DNA of 64,000 bases from Proales similis (GCA_019059635.1 JAGVRJ010000013.1:558001-622000), one strand, 5' to 3'; positions 10,019 to 23,345 are shown, counted from the stretch's first letter. The notes: generated by a model from the sequence alone, not told the origin. Numbers and translations are program-made.

Positions 10019-11130
10019 CTAGTTTCCAACTCTTCTCATGAAAAATGCGTCTTTGCTCAAACTGCCGTTTTCAGAGTAATATTTGTCATAAAAATTGATT
10101 ATTTTTTCTTCTATTTTGAATCCAAATTTTTGATAAAAAATAGCAGCTACACTGTTTACGCTTACATGAAGAAGCATATCCTTTTTTTCGCTTTTCTTTT
10201 AAATTAAAAGTTAGAAATTGATTTATTTCTTAATATCTTTTTTTTACCTCAATTAGGAAAAGCATCATATATTCCGATATCGATATGCCTTTATTTTCGA
10301 CTTTTCCTCTCCAGTCCGGATGAACGAATATGAAACTTATATAATTTTCATGGTGTTCTTTTGTCGGAACCATTAGAGCGAATCCGACAATTAGATTTTC
10401 ATATAGAGCTACTATGCTCAAATCAGGATATCCAAGGCATTCCGAAATATCTATTCCGTTCCAAAAATGCTTTCTACAGGTAATGTTTATGGGCATAACA
10501 TGCTCTGGCCGTAAATGAACGTATTCGATATACATTCTTTTCGGGCCTTCTCGCGCTTTATCAAGAAGCATGTTCAATTGCAGTTTTGGGGGAAGTGTTA
10601 TCCCATCACGCCAAATAAATGGTTTTAGAACCCTTCTATCGTTTGAAAAAGACCTTTTGTACTAGACTATCATCAAAATTTTCCTACTTTTTACTGTATG
10701 GGCTAATAAAACATTTGACGTCTTCGTTCCTCATAATTACCATCCCGATCGGTAATTGTGTTAACTTGTTTATACTTATCAGATGCTCCTCTTGCAAAGA
10801 ATTCGACGAGTGTCCCTTTTTAAATCGATCCAGAATTCTTTTAACAACTATGACTCCATTGTTTGACTCGTCTTTCTCAGTTTTCCATATTTCTTCAAGG
10901 GGTGTTATGTCTTGAGTTTCATTCGCTTGTTGCTGAGTCTCCCTCAGTTGTAGTTTAAACGTTTGCTGCTCTCTATCAATAAGCTCATTCACATATGAGT
11001 CCAAATCAAAAAGTTTAATTCGCCTGAGGCGCAGTCTTTTCCGAACTCGAAGTTTTGAAAGAAAACGATTGATTTTTGAGTGTTCCAATGCCGACTTTTC
11101 TAAAATATTTATCAGCTCTTCTTCTCTCAT
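10019..11130 (-). CDS. KAT14: Lysine acetyltransferase 14 (ATAC2/CSRP2BP)
   Basis: GNAT-fold subunit of the nuclear ATAC histone acetyltransferase complex. The C-terminal region is very clear: VLKPFIWRDG, YVHLRPEHVMPIN, FWNGIDISECLGYPDLSIVA, YISFIFVHPDWRG, and after an intron MLLHVSVNSVAAIFYQKFGF then FYDKYYSENGS. Exon 1 (from ATG at 11130) joins the second at SPYSKK/RVLKPF through a 51-nt GTAGGA...TAG intron. A second intron near 10200-10250 follows FLIE. At roughly 340 residues it lacks most of the long N-terminal half known from human and fly orthologues; I found no upstream exon. The stop is at 10019-10021, close to the right ferritin arm. Confidence 0.87.
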
Positions 11131-11483
11131 TTTTGCACTTATATCTTAAATGACCGCTACAGTGTGCCCTGGCCTTTTTGCACGTTTTCATTTCATTTCT
11201 AACACAACAATTCAAAATGAGGTACAAATAGCCTGGGCCTCACTTTTGAATTATTTAAAAAACCAACTTATGATTGCCTCTCTATTGGTTTAATTTTCGG
11301 GATTCGAAACTTGGGATTTATTTGCCTAATTAATAAAAGAGTCTTCTACGGCGAAGTATTGTTTTTAATTCATTAAACGTATGTTAAAATTTAAACAGGG
11401 TAAAAGTCCAAATTGAATAAAACCAGAATACAGGGAAGTTAGTAAGATATCTCGATAAATTTACATTTAATGTCTGAAGGCAA
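11131..11483. other. Intergenic between ATG4 and KAT14
   Basis: AT-rich, between two minus-strand genes; holds the ATG4 3' UTR and the KAT14 upstream region. No missing KAT14 N-terminal exon was recognised here. Confidence 0.45.
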
Positions 11484-13250
11484 TTAAAGTAAAACGTAAT
11501 CGTCTTGGCCATGAATATTTTGAGATGAATGAGTTTGTGCGGGAGACCAATTATTCAAACGTGAATTAGTTGAATTGCTAAATAAAAACTGCAGCCTTGA
11601 GTTTAAGTGGGATGAAGCGGCCGATTTGATATCTGCGTTTGATTTTTCGAAGTTGACAGAATTTTCATCCAATGAAACTAGATTATTCACTAAAGAGCAA
11701 GGATGATCAGATGTGAAAATTTCTGAACTCTTATAGAAACTCTCCAAGTCCTCTTTTCTTTTATCACTCACAGTAAAAATTGAAGGTTTCGAATCAAGCT
11801 GATCTGATAAACCGAGTTGAAGCATAGACTCGAGCTCATCAAGGGTGCGGCAAAGAAATCCAACAGCCAAGCTTGGATCTAGTTTACTAAACAGCATACG
11901 ATGGAATAATTGGGAGTGGTAGCTAGAATTGTTAAGGTTATCTTGGTGATTATCGGTGGATACTTGATAAAATGACGAAGAATTTAAACTTGAAGCAAAA
12001 ACCTCTATTTTAGGTAAATTATTTGATGAATGTATGTGAACCGTGGGTTGACAGTAGTGTGGATCAAGATAAATTAGCTTTTCGTCTTGGTAGCCAATGA
12101 TGTAGACGGAGTGTTTTGGTTCACCTCCAATTATTCCTAAGCAATTCTCGATTCGCAGATATTCCTTAAGTGTTTCTATATAAACCGGATTCAGCTCATC
12201 GCCTCCTAGGCGAGCTGGAATCAGAACAATGCAAGGAGTGAAATCTGACTCTGCATTTCCTAAGCACAAACTCAAAATGTCCGGTCGATATATTGTGCAA
12301 TCTTGGGCCACGTATATTCTGTAGGTTTTAAGGTGAGGCGGAACCATTTGAGGGTTAATGGTGTCGGACGCTTCCTTCATTAGCAAACATGCAGAATTCG
12401 GACCAAACCAAGTGCCTGCTCGCGTGGAAGTATACTCTTCGTTTAGCTTTTGGTCCGCTAATCGGAGAAGTTGATGAATACCAAACGGGCATTCCTGAGC
12501 GTCTCGATCATTAAACAAAGAAACTATGTCACGATAGACATGCAATTTTTCTCCATCTAATAGAGAGTCGTTTATCGACCATTTCGTTCCAAAATGGAGC
12601 AAGAGAAGAGCCTGCCCTAGTTGCATCTGCGCACTTCTAAGCATGCAACCCCACCCACAATCCGTGGTATACTTGTTTGAAATAGGCTCAAACCCTTTAC
12701 GGTATGTAAACCATAGACGCGAGTAAATTTCATTTTGAAATGATTGTCGAGTTTCTCTTTTTTTCTCATCTGCAATAGAATCGCTGTTGAAGTTTTTACT
12801 GTATGGCAAATCAGGGTATTTCATGTTGAGTATAGTCGATTCGTTAGGAAGAGAAATGGAAGTTAACTGTTCGCCGTCATGTTCATAGATATAAAAATGT
12901 GTATCGTATGGTGACTTATTCCGTTTTGCAGCCTTATCAGAGGAGCTGTGGTGGAAAATGAAACATTTTCCTAGCACATATACTGGACCGCCGCTCTCAT
13001 TAATGTTTAACTTGGGAGTCTTCTTGACATAGCTATTCCATCCATATTTGACATTGTGCCATATGGAACTAAGCTTATGTTTGAACGTTTCAGTCTCGGA
13101 GGGTCTATTCAACTTGTTGGCTTCAGATTCTTTATCTGAATTTTTGGAACCATCTTTGGACCAGTTAAGGTTATCGGACATATCTTGGTAGCTATAGCTT
13201 TCTGGCGAATAGTTTTCTTCCGTCCAAATGCTATAATCCAATAAATCCAT
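11484..13250 (-). CDS. ATG4: Cysteine protease ATG4 (ATG4C/D-like)
   Basis: Processes Atg8/LC3 precursors and delipidates them in autophagy. It is 588 residues in one uninterrupted frame. The N-terminal KLSSIWHNVKYGW matches the ATG4C/D branch. The catalytic Cys lies in TTDCGWGCMLRSAQMQLGQA and the Asp/His pair in YLDPHYCQPTVH; LGIIGGEPKHSVYIIGYQDE precedes the latter. FLCRTLDELESML near the C-terminus is also typical. The roughly 100-residue C-terminal tail is Ser/Asn-rich. The lack of introns in 1.77 kb contrasts with most neighbours. Confidence 0.95.
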   Translation of the reverse strand: MDLLDYSIWTEENYSPESYSYQDMSDNLNWSKDGSKNSDKESEANKLNRPSETETFKHKLSSIWHNVKYGWNSYVKKTPKLNINESGGPVYVLGKCFIFHHSSSDKAAKRNKSPYDTHFYIYEHDGEQLTSISLPNESTILNMKYPDLPYSKNFNSDSIADEKKRETRQSFQNEIYSRLWFTYRKGFEPISNKYTTDCGWGCMLRSAQMQLGQALLLLHFGTKWSINDSLLDGEKLHVYRDIVSLFNDRDAQECPFGIHQLLRLADQKLNEEYTSTRAGTWFGPNSACLLMKEASDTINPQMVPPHLKTYRIYVAQDCTIYRPDILSLCLGNAESDFTPCIVLIPARLGGDELNPVYIETLKEYLRIENCLGIIGGEPKHSVYIIGYQDEKLIYLDPHYCQPTVHIHSSNNLPKIEVFASSLNSSSFYQVSTDNHQDNLNNSSYHSQLFHRMLFSKLDPSLAVGFLCRTLDELESMLQLGLSDQLDSKPSIFTVSDKRKEDLESFYKSSEIFTSDHPCSLVNNLVSLDENSVNFEKSNADIKSAASSHLNSRLQFLFSNSTNSRLNNWSPAQTHSSQNIHGQDDYVLL

Positions 13251-15435
13251 TTCTGAGCTGAATTGAAAACATTTGATTTTTCTTAATATTTATTTGATCC
13301 AGCTATGCATCAGCGAGGCACTCCTAATTTATGGGATATCATCATAACGATTTATTAGGAAATTCATCGTGCGATTGAATGACGACCAGAAAAGACAATC
13401 CCAAGCAACTTTGTTCTGCTGATTTTTACTTATTTTACTTGATTAGTTTAAGAGCCATTACTCTCATTTCCATTTTATTCAAATGATTGGGTTATGAGAA
13501 TATTTTTTCGATTTTGATACTCTTGAAATCTATGAAAGAAATATTAAAGTTGCACTTTTTAAATTTTTGCTAGACTCCTGATGAATTTTTTTAAACCAAA
13601 CATTGCCATAATACGATAAGTATGATTTATATTGAGCTGAAATGAATAGATTGGTGCTGAAATCAAGTCTAGAGAGTCAATAAAAGATTTTAAATAAAAT
13701 CAGCTTTTGGTTATAAAACAAATAAGATCTCGGAATTGAAGATTTTTTACTTAAGTAATTAATAAATGCTTCCTCTAATCAATGTTTCCTCGTGTAAAAA
13801 AATTAAAACTACTTCGTAAATACAAGGAAATATAGACCGAAAACAAAATCCTTCGAATAGCATGTACCGACGAGTTTATTTGACGAATTTAATCCAATTT
13901 GTTGATGATAGGCGCATGCCTGTTTATGTGATTTTAAAGTCTAAGCTATTTAATTTCATCTCGTTCGCGTGTCTCGTAATAAAAGATGCCTCGGGTTGTG
14001 GATTAGCTTCTTGCATTAGTTTAGGGTTCACGTCAGTTTATATACAGTAGGCTGTTTTCCTGACAGAAGAAATCTAATTAAAGCACTTTCCAGTCCCGTG
14101 GGCTTTTTGTTAATTATGTCGAAACGACTCTAATTTACACTTCCTTAAAACACTCAGAAGAGAAGAGCGACAGAGTCCTAACAATTTATCGATTTCTCTA
14201 TATCTTAAACGCGTCGCGTTAGACAATCGACTTGCTCTTTAGAGCTTGTGAATGCACAAAATCAATAACTAGTGATCCAAGCTTTGGTGGATGACTTTCT
14301 CTGTCTTTTCTCTTGTTTCAATGTCTCTGACGATATTACCACAAGCGTTTGGCGAGCGAACAAAACATATTGATTAATTTCTTGTTTGTTTTTGCTAATC
14401 ATATATTAGGCGCAATTTCGACGGCAGCTAAACGAAAACAAGCAGAGCAATAAAGAAAGAAAAATATAGTGCGGGAAAAGACAACAAAGTTGGTTCTGAA
14501 TTGAACCCTACAATTGTATGCGGCATGCATCGACTAGTGCTATTTCCGCCGTACTCATTTTACTCAAGAGCGACGTCATCATGCTTCAATTACTATAACT
14601 GGCTCCTTATGTGTCATAGAACTTGGCGGCATGCAATCAAAATAGCCACCTATTGAAAAATTCATAAGCTTGACTGCAATATATACGAGAGTCCAACAAT
14701 GCTTCATTAGCTTAACTATTACGGCTCAATTTATGCTTTCGTACTTCCGCCAAGAGCAATAAGCCACGAACTTTATTTCAAGATTCGCCAACTTAAATCT
14801 TAGATTAAAATGCAAATTATGGAGCTCTGCCTCTGACAGTGTTTAGCCATGTGATGGTGCGAGCAATTATTTTTTTTATTATTATTTTTTTTTATTAATA
14901 ATCTGTCTGTTCTCAAGCTTGAAATGAATTGATTAATTTCGGTGCGATAAAAATTGAGTTTCTTACCAAAAAGGGCGGTATTTTGCCGCCTATTCGCTTC
15001 AATAGACATCTATAACAAAACGAGATGATATGACCAAATTTTCTCGATTCCATATGGGTTATGTGTCTATTCTTGCTATTTTACCATTGCGTTTCCCCTT
15101 TGTATTGAATTAAATTTATTTCGGGATCATGCTCTGTCAGCTTTAGTTTATGTATTTTTTCTTAAATTGAGGTTGTCATGCGATGTTCGTTTTTGAATGA
15201 TTAATTTAAAGATGCGATGAGACGTTCAGTATCAGGCTTTAGCCTATTAAAGGAAATTCAATTTCATTGATCAATGAGTTAATATTTATCTAGAAAAGAA
15301 TTATTTTTTTTTACAAATAATCATGAATTTCTTTCCACTAGAAAGATAATGATACATGGAATTTATTGAAATCATTCTCCTCAACATACAGCCATAATAT
15401 AGTTCAACACAGACCAGATAGAAGGGCAAACCAAA
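13251..15435. other. 2.2-kb intergenic region between divergent ATG4 and calcium-sensor genes
   Basis: The largest gap in the left half. It must hold the promoters of both divergent neighbours. The sequence is AT-rich, with a T-rich low-complexity run at about 14868-14897. I see no credible exon, tRNA or repeat family. Long regulatory regions are plausible for a neuronal gene. Confidence 0.5.
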
Positions 15436-16205
15436 ATGGGATGCTTTGGATCAAAATGCCGACTTTCAAAGCAAGACATGCAATTTTTAACAGAAAATAC
15501 GCAATTTAGCAAGTCCCAGATCCAAGTTTGGTACTCGGGATTTGTTAACGATTGTCCATCTGGAGAGCTAACCAAGGCCAAATTTATTGAAGTCTACCAG
15601 CAGCTCTTTCCACATGGAGATGCTCAAAAGTTTTGCAGCCATATATTTAGAACTTTTGACACGGACAACAGTGGGAAGATTGATTTCAAGTAGTAGCCCT
15701 CCGATGCCAGAGATTCTTTATAAAATTAATCACTAAAAAACTAAAATTAGAGAGTTTCTGATGGCAATTAACATAACGGCTAAAGGAGAGCCTGAGAAAA
15801 AACTCGAATGGGCGTTCAAAATGTACGATGTTGATGGAAATGGAGAAATTGACCGAGATGAGATGCATCAAATCATACAAGTAAAAATGAATCAAAATTT
15901 TATTCTTTCAAACAAAATAAGACGGTTTATTTAAGTCTATTTACGACCTCATTGGACTTAGCAGTCCAACCGATCCGGCTCTAGGACCTGAGTCGGTAGC
16001 AGTATCTTTGCGGCAAACAGAAAACGAAAGCCTGCCAAAAGAAAACGGACAAGTTGAGAGTCCTCGAGTGAGGACTGAACAAATCTTTGAGAAAATGGAT
16101 ACAGATAAAAACGGGGTTATTTCGCAGAAAGAGTTTATTGATGGGTGTTTGAAAGACAAGGTCCTTTACAAAATGCTAACTGCCGATTATAGTGAGTCAA
16201 TTTAA
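15436..16205 (+). CDS. Neuronal calcium sensor (hippocalcin/neurocalcin/VILIP family)
   Basis: EF-hand protein with an N-terminal MGCFGSK, suited to N-myristoylation and a Ca2+-myristoyl switch. Exons join in phase: 15436-15689, 15751-15880, and from 15936. EF1 is the degenerate [13 protein letters not shown] loop, EF2 [15 protein letters not shown]3 [12 protein letters not shown] and EF4 [13 protein letters not shown]. About 15-20 extra residues rich in Ser/Glu lie between EF3 and EF4 compared with typical members. The C-terminus is uncertain: the last codons overlap a perfect donor GTGAGT at about 16193, so the message may end ADYSESI or splice once more. Confidence 0.88.
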
Positions 16206-18185
<1,980 letters not shown>

Positions 18186-18330
18186 TTGTTGGAAAACGTA
18201 TGGTTTAATGGTTAACTAGCCACTTAAGCGATAAACCCATACCTTGAAAATTAGTGGAATAAAGAAAGAATTTTATTCATTTAGCTAAATTATCAAAAAA
18301 ATTTGATGATATTGACTTGATATCAAAAAT

Positions 18331-20206
18331 TCAGGAATCTTTTGATTTTAAATTTCTATAGTATTCAACTACTTTAGGATTCGCCCTAATTGAAGATTCG
18401 TTGAGGTCTAAAATTCTCAAGTACTTTAATGACTTTGCCCTAGATAGAGCTACATAAGCTTGTCCGTATTCAAATACTCGAGACAATGAGAGCTCAACAC
18501 AATCTAAGCTCATTCCTTGGCTTTTATGGATTGAAATAGCCCACGCGAGCTGAAGAGGCAGCTGATTTCTTTGAATTATAGACTCGCCTCCTTCTCCTCC
18601 AAAAGACCATGTCTGGTGTTTTATTGGCAGCTCGACTCCAGAAACAAATCGAACAATTGGTATGTTGTGACTATTAAAGCCTGTTACCAGTCCTCGAGCG
18701 CCGTTTACTAAGCCCCTTCTTACGTCAAGATTTTTCAGAAGCATTACTTGACAATTTAACTTTAAAAGCAGCTCTCTAGGAGCTGGACAAACATTATCTA
18801 GTTTTGAGCAAGAAATTGAATCAATAGCTTTGTATAATTTGAGATCGCTGGGCAAACTGTCTAGTTCGCGTTTGTTTATTGTCTCAACGTCATCTTTGTG
18901 GGTACATAGTTTGGTAGGTAAAATACTCTGATTAGGGAATTCTCTATTTTTGCACTTTTCAAGTAATTTCAGTTGTTCAGGACCGCAGATGCCGAATCGA
19001 ATCTTTTCAAGAAGGTTTATAAAGCCGTCTTCGTTCTGTCGTTTGATTTTGGTGAGCTGAAAAACAGAGTCAATGCTATCGCTCCAAATTGAAGACTGAA
19101 AGCAAAACTTTTTAGTCTCGTTGAGTCTGCAAACGGGGGGAAGTTGCAAGAAATCTCCGCTCAATATCAGTTGGATGCCTCCGAAAGGTCTTTCGTTCGA
19201 TTTCACATGACGGGCAACCAAGTCCATCTGCTCAAAAAACTCTGAATCTAGCATGGAAACTTCGTCAATAATAAGGTGTTTGCATTTTTTCCAGCTGAAC
19301 AGCTTCTCTTTGGAAGATCTTATTCGACTAAGCTGTTGGTTAATCTCTAATTTGGAAGAGAAACCAGTGAATGAATGAAGTGTTACGCCTTTTAAACTAA
19401 TTTAGAACAAGTTTAAATGAGTCGAAAATTCTTTAAGTCAAACCTCCTATAATTGAAGCTGCCGCCCCAGTCATTGCAGTAACTACAGTAGATTCTGAGG
19501 GAAGATACTTTTTAATGACGCCGATAAGAAAACTTTTCCCTGTTCCACCACTGCCAGTTAGAAATACATTCTTTCCATTTTTGACTTCAGTTAAAACATT
19601 CTTCTGTTCCTCAGTTAGCTCAATCAAAAGGTCGTTCATTGAGAGACTTTTTCGAAGGAATTTCTCACTTCTTTCAATTCCTCGAAGGTTTGTCTCCGAT
19701 CTTGAAGATATCGGAGAATTCTGACAACCGAGTTTGGCTGCCTTTCGTTTAGCAGCTTCAAATATTTCTCTTTCTGACAACGGTGATATGTTGTCAAGCT
19801 GATTTGAATATCGCAGGCAAGTTGCTCTTTGTATCAAATTGTGGTTGTGCGCTTTGGAGTTTTCCGTCGACGACGGTTTTGATTTAGCAAGTTTTATATT
19901 TAAAAATGCTATAAAGTTTGTAAGCGACACGGTACTACAATTGGATAGGAGTAAAAATATATTCTCATCGACCAATTTGATAGTTGCCTTTCCTTCTTGA
20001 ATAAACTTGGTACTCGTCTGAATGTTTTTAACTTTGTATCTCTCGCTGAAGGACTTTGCTTCTAGAGTTAGAACTATATTCCGTTCGTCTCTGTCATCAT
20101 TTGAAGCTCTATAGAGCCCAAGCAGGGCTGATTTTAAAAGTTTTGTTTCATTTGAGGTCGATTGATTCGCAATGTACTGAATCTTGGCGTCGCATCTCAA
20201 CTTCAT
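18331..20206 (-). CDS. PIF1: PIF1 5'-3' DNA helicase
   Basis: Superfamily 1B helicase acting on G-quadruplexes, telomeres and mitochondrial DNA. The ATG at 20204-20206 gives MKLRCDAKIQYIANQ, which aligns with the start of the human N-terminal domain. Helicase motifs: NVFLTGSGGTGKSFL (Walker A), then after a ~45-nt intron GVTLHSFTGFSS, HLIIDEVSMLDSEFFEQMDL (Walker B) and GGIQLILSGDFLQLPPV. The PIF1 C-terminal signature follows: LVNGARGLVTGF, LQLAWAISIHKSQGMSLDCV and GQAYVALSRAKSL. It is divergent from the 938-residue protein gene. Confidence 0.93.
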
Positions 20207-20450
20207 TCTTGCAGAATTCAAAGTATTCGACCCCAACGTCCACTAAATCAAGATAGTGTACCGACATTATCTTTGTCTTAACTGTCATTAGGCCTGGAGA
20301 GGACATAAAGGAACCTAGCAAGTAATCTGGCCCTAAAAAATAATGACCGTTCCATGTCTGTCTTGTTTTAACATTTCTCTTGAGTTTGCAAAGAAAATCA
20401 TGATACGCGTTTTGCAATATATGCATAAGTCTGTTTAAAAAAGCTTTCAT
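20148..20450 (-). CDS. Hypothetical 100-residue reading frame overlapping the PIF1 start
   Basis: An ATG-initiated minus-strand frame (MKAFLNRLMHILQ...) with protein-like composition, including WNGHYFLGPDYLLGSFMSS and VDVGVEYFEFCKNE. It overlaps the first ~59 bases of PIF1 in another frame. I do not recognise it. It may be a small upstream protein, part of an alternative PIF1 5' exon, or chance. Positions resembling splice sites inside it leave open a shorter exon. Confidence 0.3.
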   Translation of the reverse strand: MKAFLNRLMHILQNAYHDFLCKLKRNVKTRQTWNGHYFLGPDYLLGSFMSSPGLMTVKTKIMSVHYLDLVDVGVEYFEFCKNEVEMRRQDSVHCESIDLK

Positions 20451-20528
20451 AAGTTAAGATTTCACAATTTTATCAATCTGAGTGTGGAAAAGGCGTGGAA
20501 GATATTGGAACAAAATATTTTTCAAACC

Positions 20529-23345
20529 ATGACTAGCATAACCAGAATATGTTCCTTGAAAATTCAAAATCGACTGCGTTTTCTACTCAAAGTCCCTTCG
20601 TCGCCATCAATTAGTCTTCAAAACAGGTTCCAGACAGATCAGAATACTTTCTCAGAAGCCCACTGGATTGAAAAAGACAAATTATTGGAGTTAAAAAATT
20701 CAAGTATCATCAGGAACCAATCAGCAAATGAGGATCGAGCATTTCCTGAGCTTTTTGAGAACGTTTCATCTTCTTTAGGTGAAATTCTTGACCAAATCAA
20801 ATGGCTAAGGCCTATTAATTTTCTTGGACAAATCAAGTCAAGTGAAAAATCCAAGCAGCTTGAGTACAAAACAAAAGAGCTTGTAGATTCGGAATTATTC
20901 AATGAACTTATCGAAAAAATGCAAGTTGATTTTGAAAACTTGAATACTTCAGAGAAAGCAACCTCGTTTTTTGTTCTGAGTCTTTTAAATCGTTTAAGCA
21001 ATTCGAATGACCAAAAGTTGAGAAAGCTACTATTTAAGCTCGAGTATGATTTTTATGATCATTTGAATGACATGAATCTGCTCGAATTGGTTCAATATTT
21101 TCATGGATTCAATCTATTCAGAGATTCTAATCTTCACTTTTACTCAAAATCTTACGATCTCATCTACCGAAAAGTACTTGAGCTTGATGTGAGCAAAGCA
21201 AACTCAAAAGCCGATCCTTATTCTGAAAGCAAGCAACGATTTAATCGCCTGTCCAAAATCGGTCAACGATGGTTAAGCAAATTTGAATTTGTCCATTTAA
21301 ACCCAGATGATACGATATTGCAAGCATTTCAGGTGGTCGACAAGCTGCATCTATTAACTCGGTCGGGAAAAAACACTGTGCTGGGAAACCTTCTAAACAA
21401 AAACCTGTCGTTTTTCACCGCTCAAAGTTGGGAATATATGGTACAATTTCTGTCTTTCTATCAAAAGAACATGATCAAGCCATCAAGTCCGCGAAATATA
21501 AACAGAACTCGCGATTTAATAAATCAGTTTCTTGGAGAGCAGATGTTAAAAATTCTTGAGAACCTGAGTAATTCAAGTCAAACTCACACTTATCATCAAG
21601 CAGTTGAACTTCTGGAATATTCTAAGAGTGAGAAATTGATAGATGAACTGGCACTCGAGCGCCACATTGAGCGAATAATACCAAGAATGATCTCGAATGT
21701 TCTAACTACAAAGAATGCTTATGAGTTTTCAGATCTAGTTCGCTTGGTTGGAAAATTGTTGCAGATGCAAAAAACCCAAAATCTTAAGAATGTTGGTCAC
21801 ATTTCGAACTTCAGCTTTTCTATTTTCAAGCCTATATACTCTAAGATAATATCCGAATTCGAAAACTCGCAAATACAAAGAGACGCCAAACCCCAAGTTT
21901 TCTTGTCTAAACAAATTCAAGAAAAAATCAAACTTAAGTTCTTGGATTTGCGTCCCTATTTCGAGTTTCTTTCTTTGAATAACTTGTTGCCTTTGCTAAA
22001 AGTCTATGAGTTCAAATTTTTAGCGTCCGATATTCTCAATTTAATCAACCGGAAGAGCAACGAAATGTTAGCATCAAATAAAGGAAGCCAGCAAAAAAAC
22101 TATCTCAACTTGATAGGCTCATTCATTCGTGAAAATTCACAGCACAATTTGAAGCTGAATAGAGCGAATCTTTCCCGACTTTTTGAGCAAGTAACCAGAG
22201 AACAAAGACTGGAAGAGCACGGATTAAAGAAGGAATATGGAATAAAATTGAGTATTCTTTTATCAGACACTTCGTTTGCATTGTCAAAATTTGACTCGAT
22301 TGCTAAAGAGATTCATAGATCTGCGATGATAATGGATCTCAACGAGTTGAAAGATATAATTTTGCCATTCTTGAGAAATTACGGAGACTATTATACAAGG
22401 TTCCCGTCCCAGTCAAGCGAGTTGTTGAATGTCATTTTATCAGCCATAATGAACAGTGTTTTGAACTTTGATTTGAGCAACGCCAACCAAGAACAAGATG
22501 CCTTCCGAAACAGCATCATAGCTATTTTCAATGAATTAAACCGAGTGGACTCACGCTTCATGCAAATCGATCACAGCCTGGCTGATCAGCTTGATATAAA
22601 GAGACTAAATCAGCATCTCACAAATCTATTAGATAATTTTCATAAGAATTTTAGCAAACTCGAGAGGTTGTCTCCGAATCGGCAGAAGATCCGAAACTAT
22701 CTAGACTCTTTCGAAAAATCTCTTTATACCCACTCTATGAACTTGAAATATCTTTCGAGACTTTTAATTTTGACGAGATATAACAGCACTCAGGTTCTTG
22801 AGGATATATGCAGCAGTTGCATTAAGACCCTAACCATTTTTGGGGATAGTCTATTTTACGACATAATCAGTGGGCGAGAGCGGGACAAGAGCTATTTCAA
22901 TACGTTTAACATCATCGATTTTCTAACCGTGTACGGGCTGTTTGACTTTTTCGACTACAAACTACTTGATAAGACTGAAAACTATCAGAAAAACTTGCAA
23001 ACACTAAAACAATTCAATGAGAAATTCTATACACTTGTTAAAAAAGAGAATTTAATGAGCTGTTATCAATTAATTGAGTACAATTGCCGCCTCCATAATT
23101 TAGGAATCGAGAGCAACGAAGCTTTAAGTGACTTGTTCACAAATATCAAATCGGCAAACGACATTCAAAGCAAGTTTAGTCATCTCAATTCGGTTTGTAA
23201 ATTTGAAGCATTTAAGGTGCGTTTGCCAAAGTTATTCCAGCATTTACTCGCAGGAAAGAGTCAAGTTCTTGATAAAAATCATGTTCAGACTCAAGCAGTC
23301 ACTGTGTATCAAATTTCAAAAAGAAAATCCGACTTGGGTGTTTGA
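20529..23345 (+). CDS. Unidentified 938-residue helical protein, probably mitochondrial
   Basis: One uninterrupted frame from ATG 20529. The first ~35 residues (MTSITRICSLKIQNRLRFLL...) are rich in Arg/Lys/Ser and lack acids, as in a mitochondrial presequence. The rest is Leu/Asn/Lys-rich with repeated amphipathic helices such as LRKLLFKLEYDFYDHLNDMN and LTNLLDNFHKNFSKLERLSP. That resembles FASTK-type or other RNA-binding helical-repeat proteins, but no diagnostic domain was identified and no RAP domain is seen at the C-terminus. It is divergent from PIF1. Its last 65 bases overlap the start of the next gene. Confidence 0.75.
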   Translation: MTSITRICSLKIQNRLRFLLKVPSSPSISLQNRFQTDQNTFSEAHWIEKDKLLELKNSSIIRNQSANEDRAFPELFENVSSSLGEILDQIKWLRPINFLGQIKSSEKSKQLEYKTKELVDSELFNELIEKMQVDFENLNTSEKATSFFVLSLLNRLSNSNDQKLRKLLFKLEYDFYDHLNDMNLLELVQYFHGFNLFRDSNLHFYSKSYDLIYRKVLELDVSKANSKADPYSESKQRFNRLSKIGQRWLSKFEFVHLNPDDTILQAFQVVDKLHLLTRSGKNTVLGNLLNKNLSFFTAQSWEYMVQFLSFYQKNMIKPSSPRNINRTRDLINQFLGEQMLKILENLSNSSQTHTYHQAVELLEYSKSEKLIDELALERHIERIIPRMISNVLTTKNAYEFSDLVRLVGKLLQMQKTQNLKNVGHISNFSFSIFKPIYSKIISEFENSQIQRDAKPQVFLSKQIQEKIKLKFLDLRPYFEFLSLNNLLPLLKVYEFKFLASDILNLINRKSNEMLASNKGSQQKNYLNLIGSFIRENSQHNLKLNRANLSRLFEQVTREQRLEEHGLKKEYGIKLSILLSDTSFALSKFDSIAKEIHRSAMIMDLNELKDIILPFLRNYGDYYTRFPSQSSELLNVILSAIMNSVLNFDLSNANQEQDAFRNSIIAIFNELNRVDSRFMQIDHSLADQLDIKRLNQHLTNLLDNFHKNFSKLERLSPNRQKIRNYLDSFEKSLYTHSMNLKYLSRLLILTRYNSTQVLEDICSSCIKTLTIFGDSLFYDIISGRERDKSYFNTFNIIDFLTVYGLFDFFDYKLLDKTENYQKNLQTLKQFNEKFYTLVKKENLMSCYQLIEYNCRLHNLGIESNEALSDLFTNIKSANDIQSKFSHLNSVCKFEAFKVRLPKLFQHLLAGKSQVLDKNHVQTQAVTVYQISKRKSDLGV

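Noticed and set aside
10600-10700. Non-canonical intron in KAT14
   Set aside because: A GTAACT-independent reading works: donor GTAGGA after SPYSKK and acceptor GATAG give a canonical 51-nt GT-AG intron.
14868-14897. T-rich run as a possible terminator or retroelement tail
   Set aside because: No adjacent element, target duplication or gene end on the right strand; simple low-complexity sequence.
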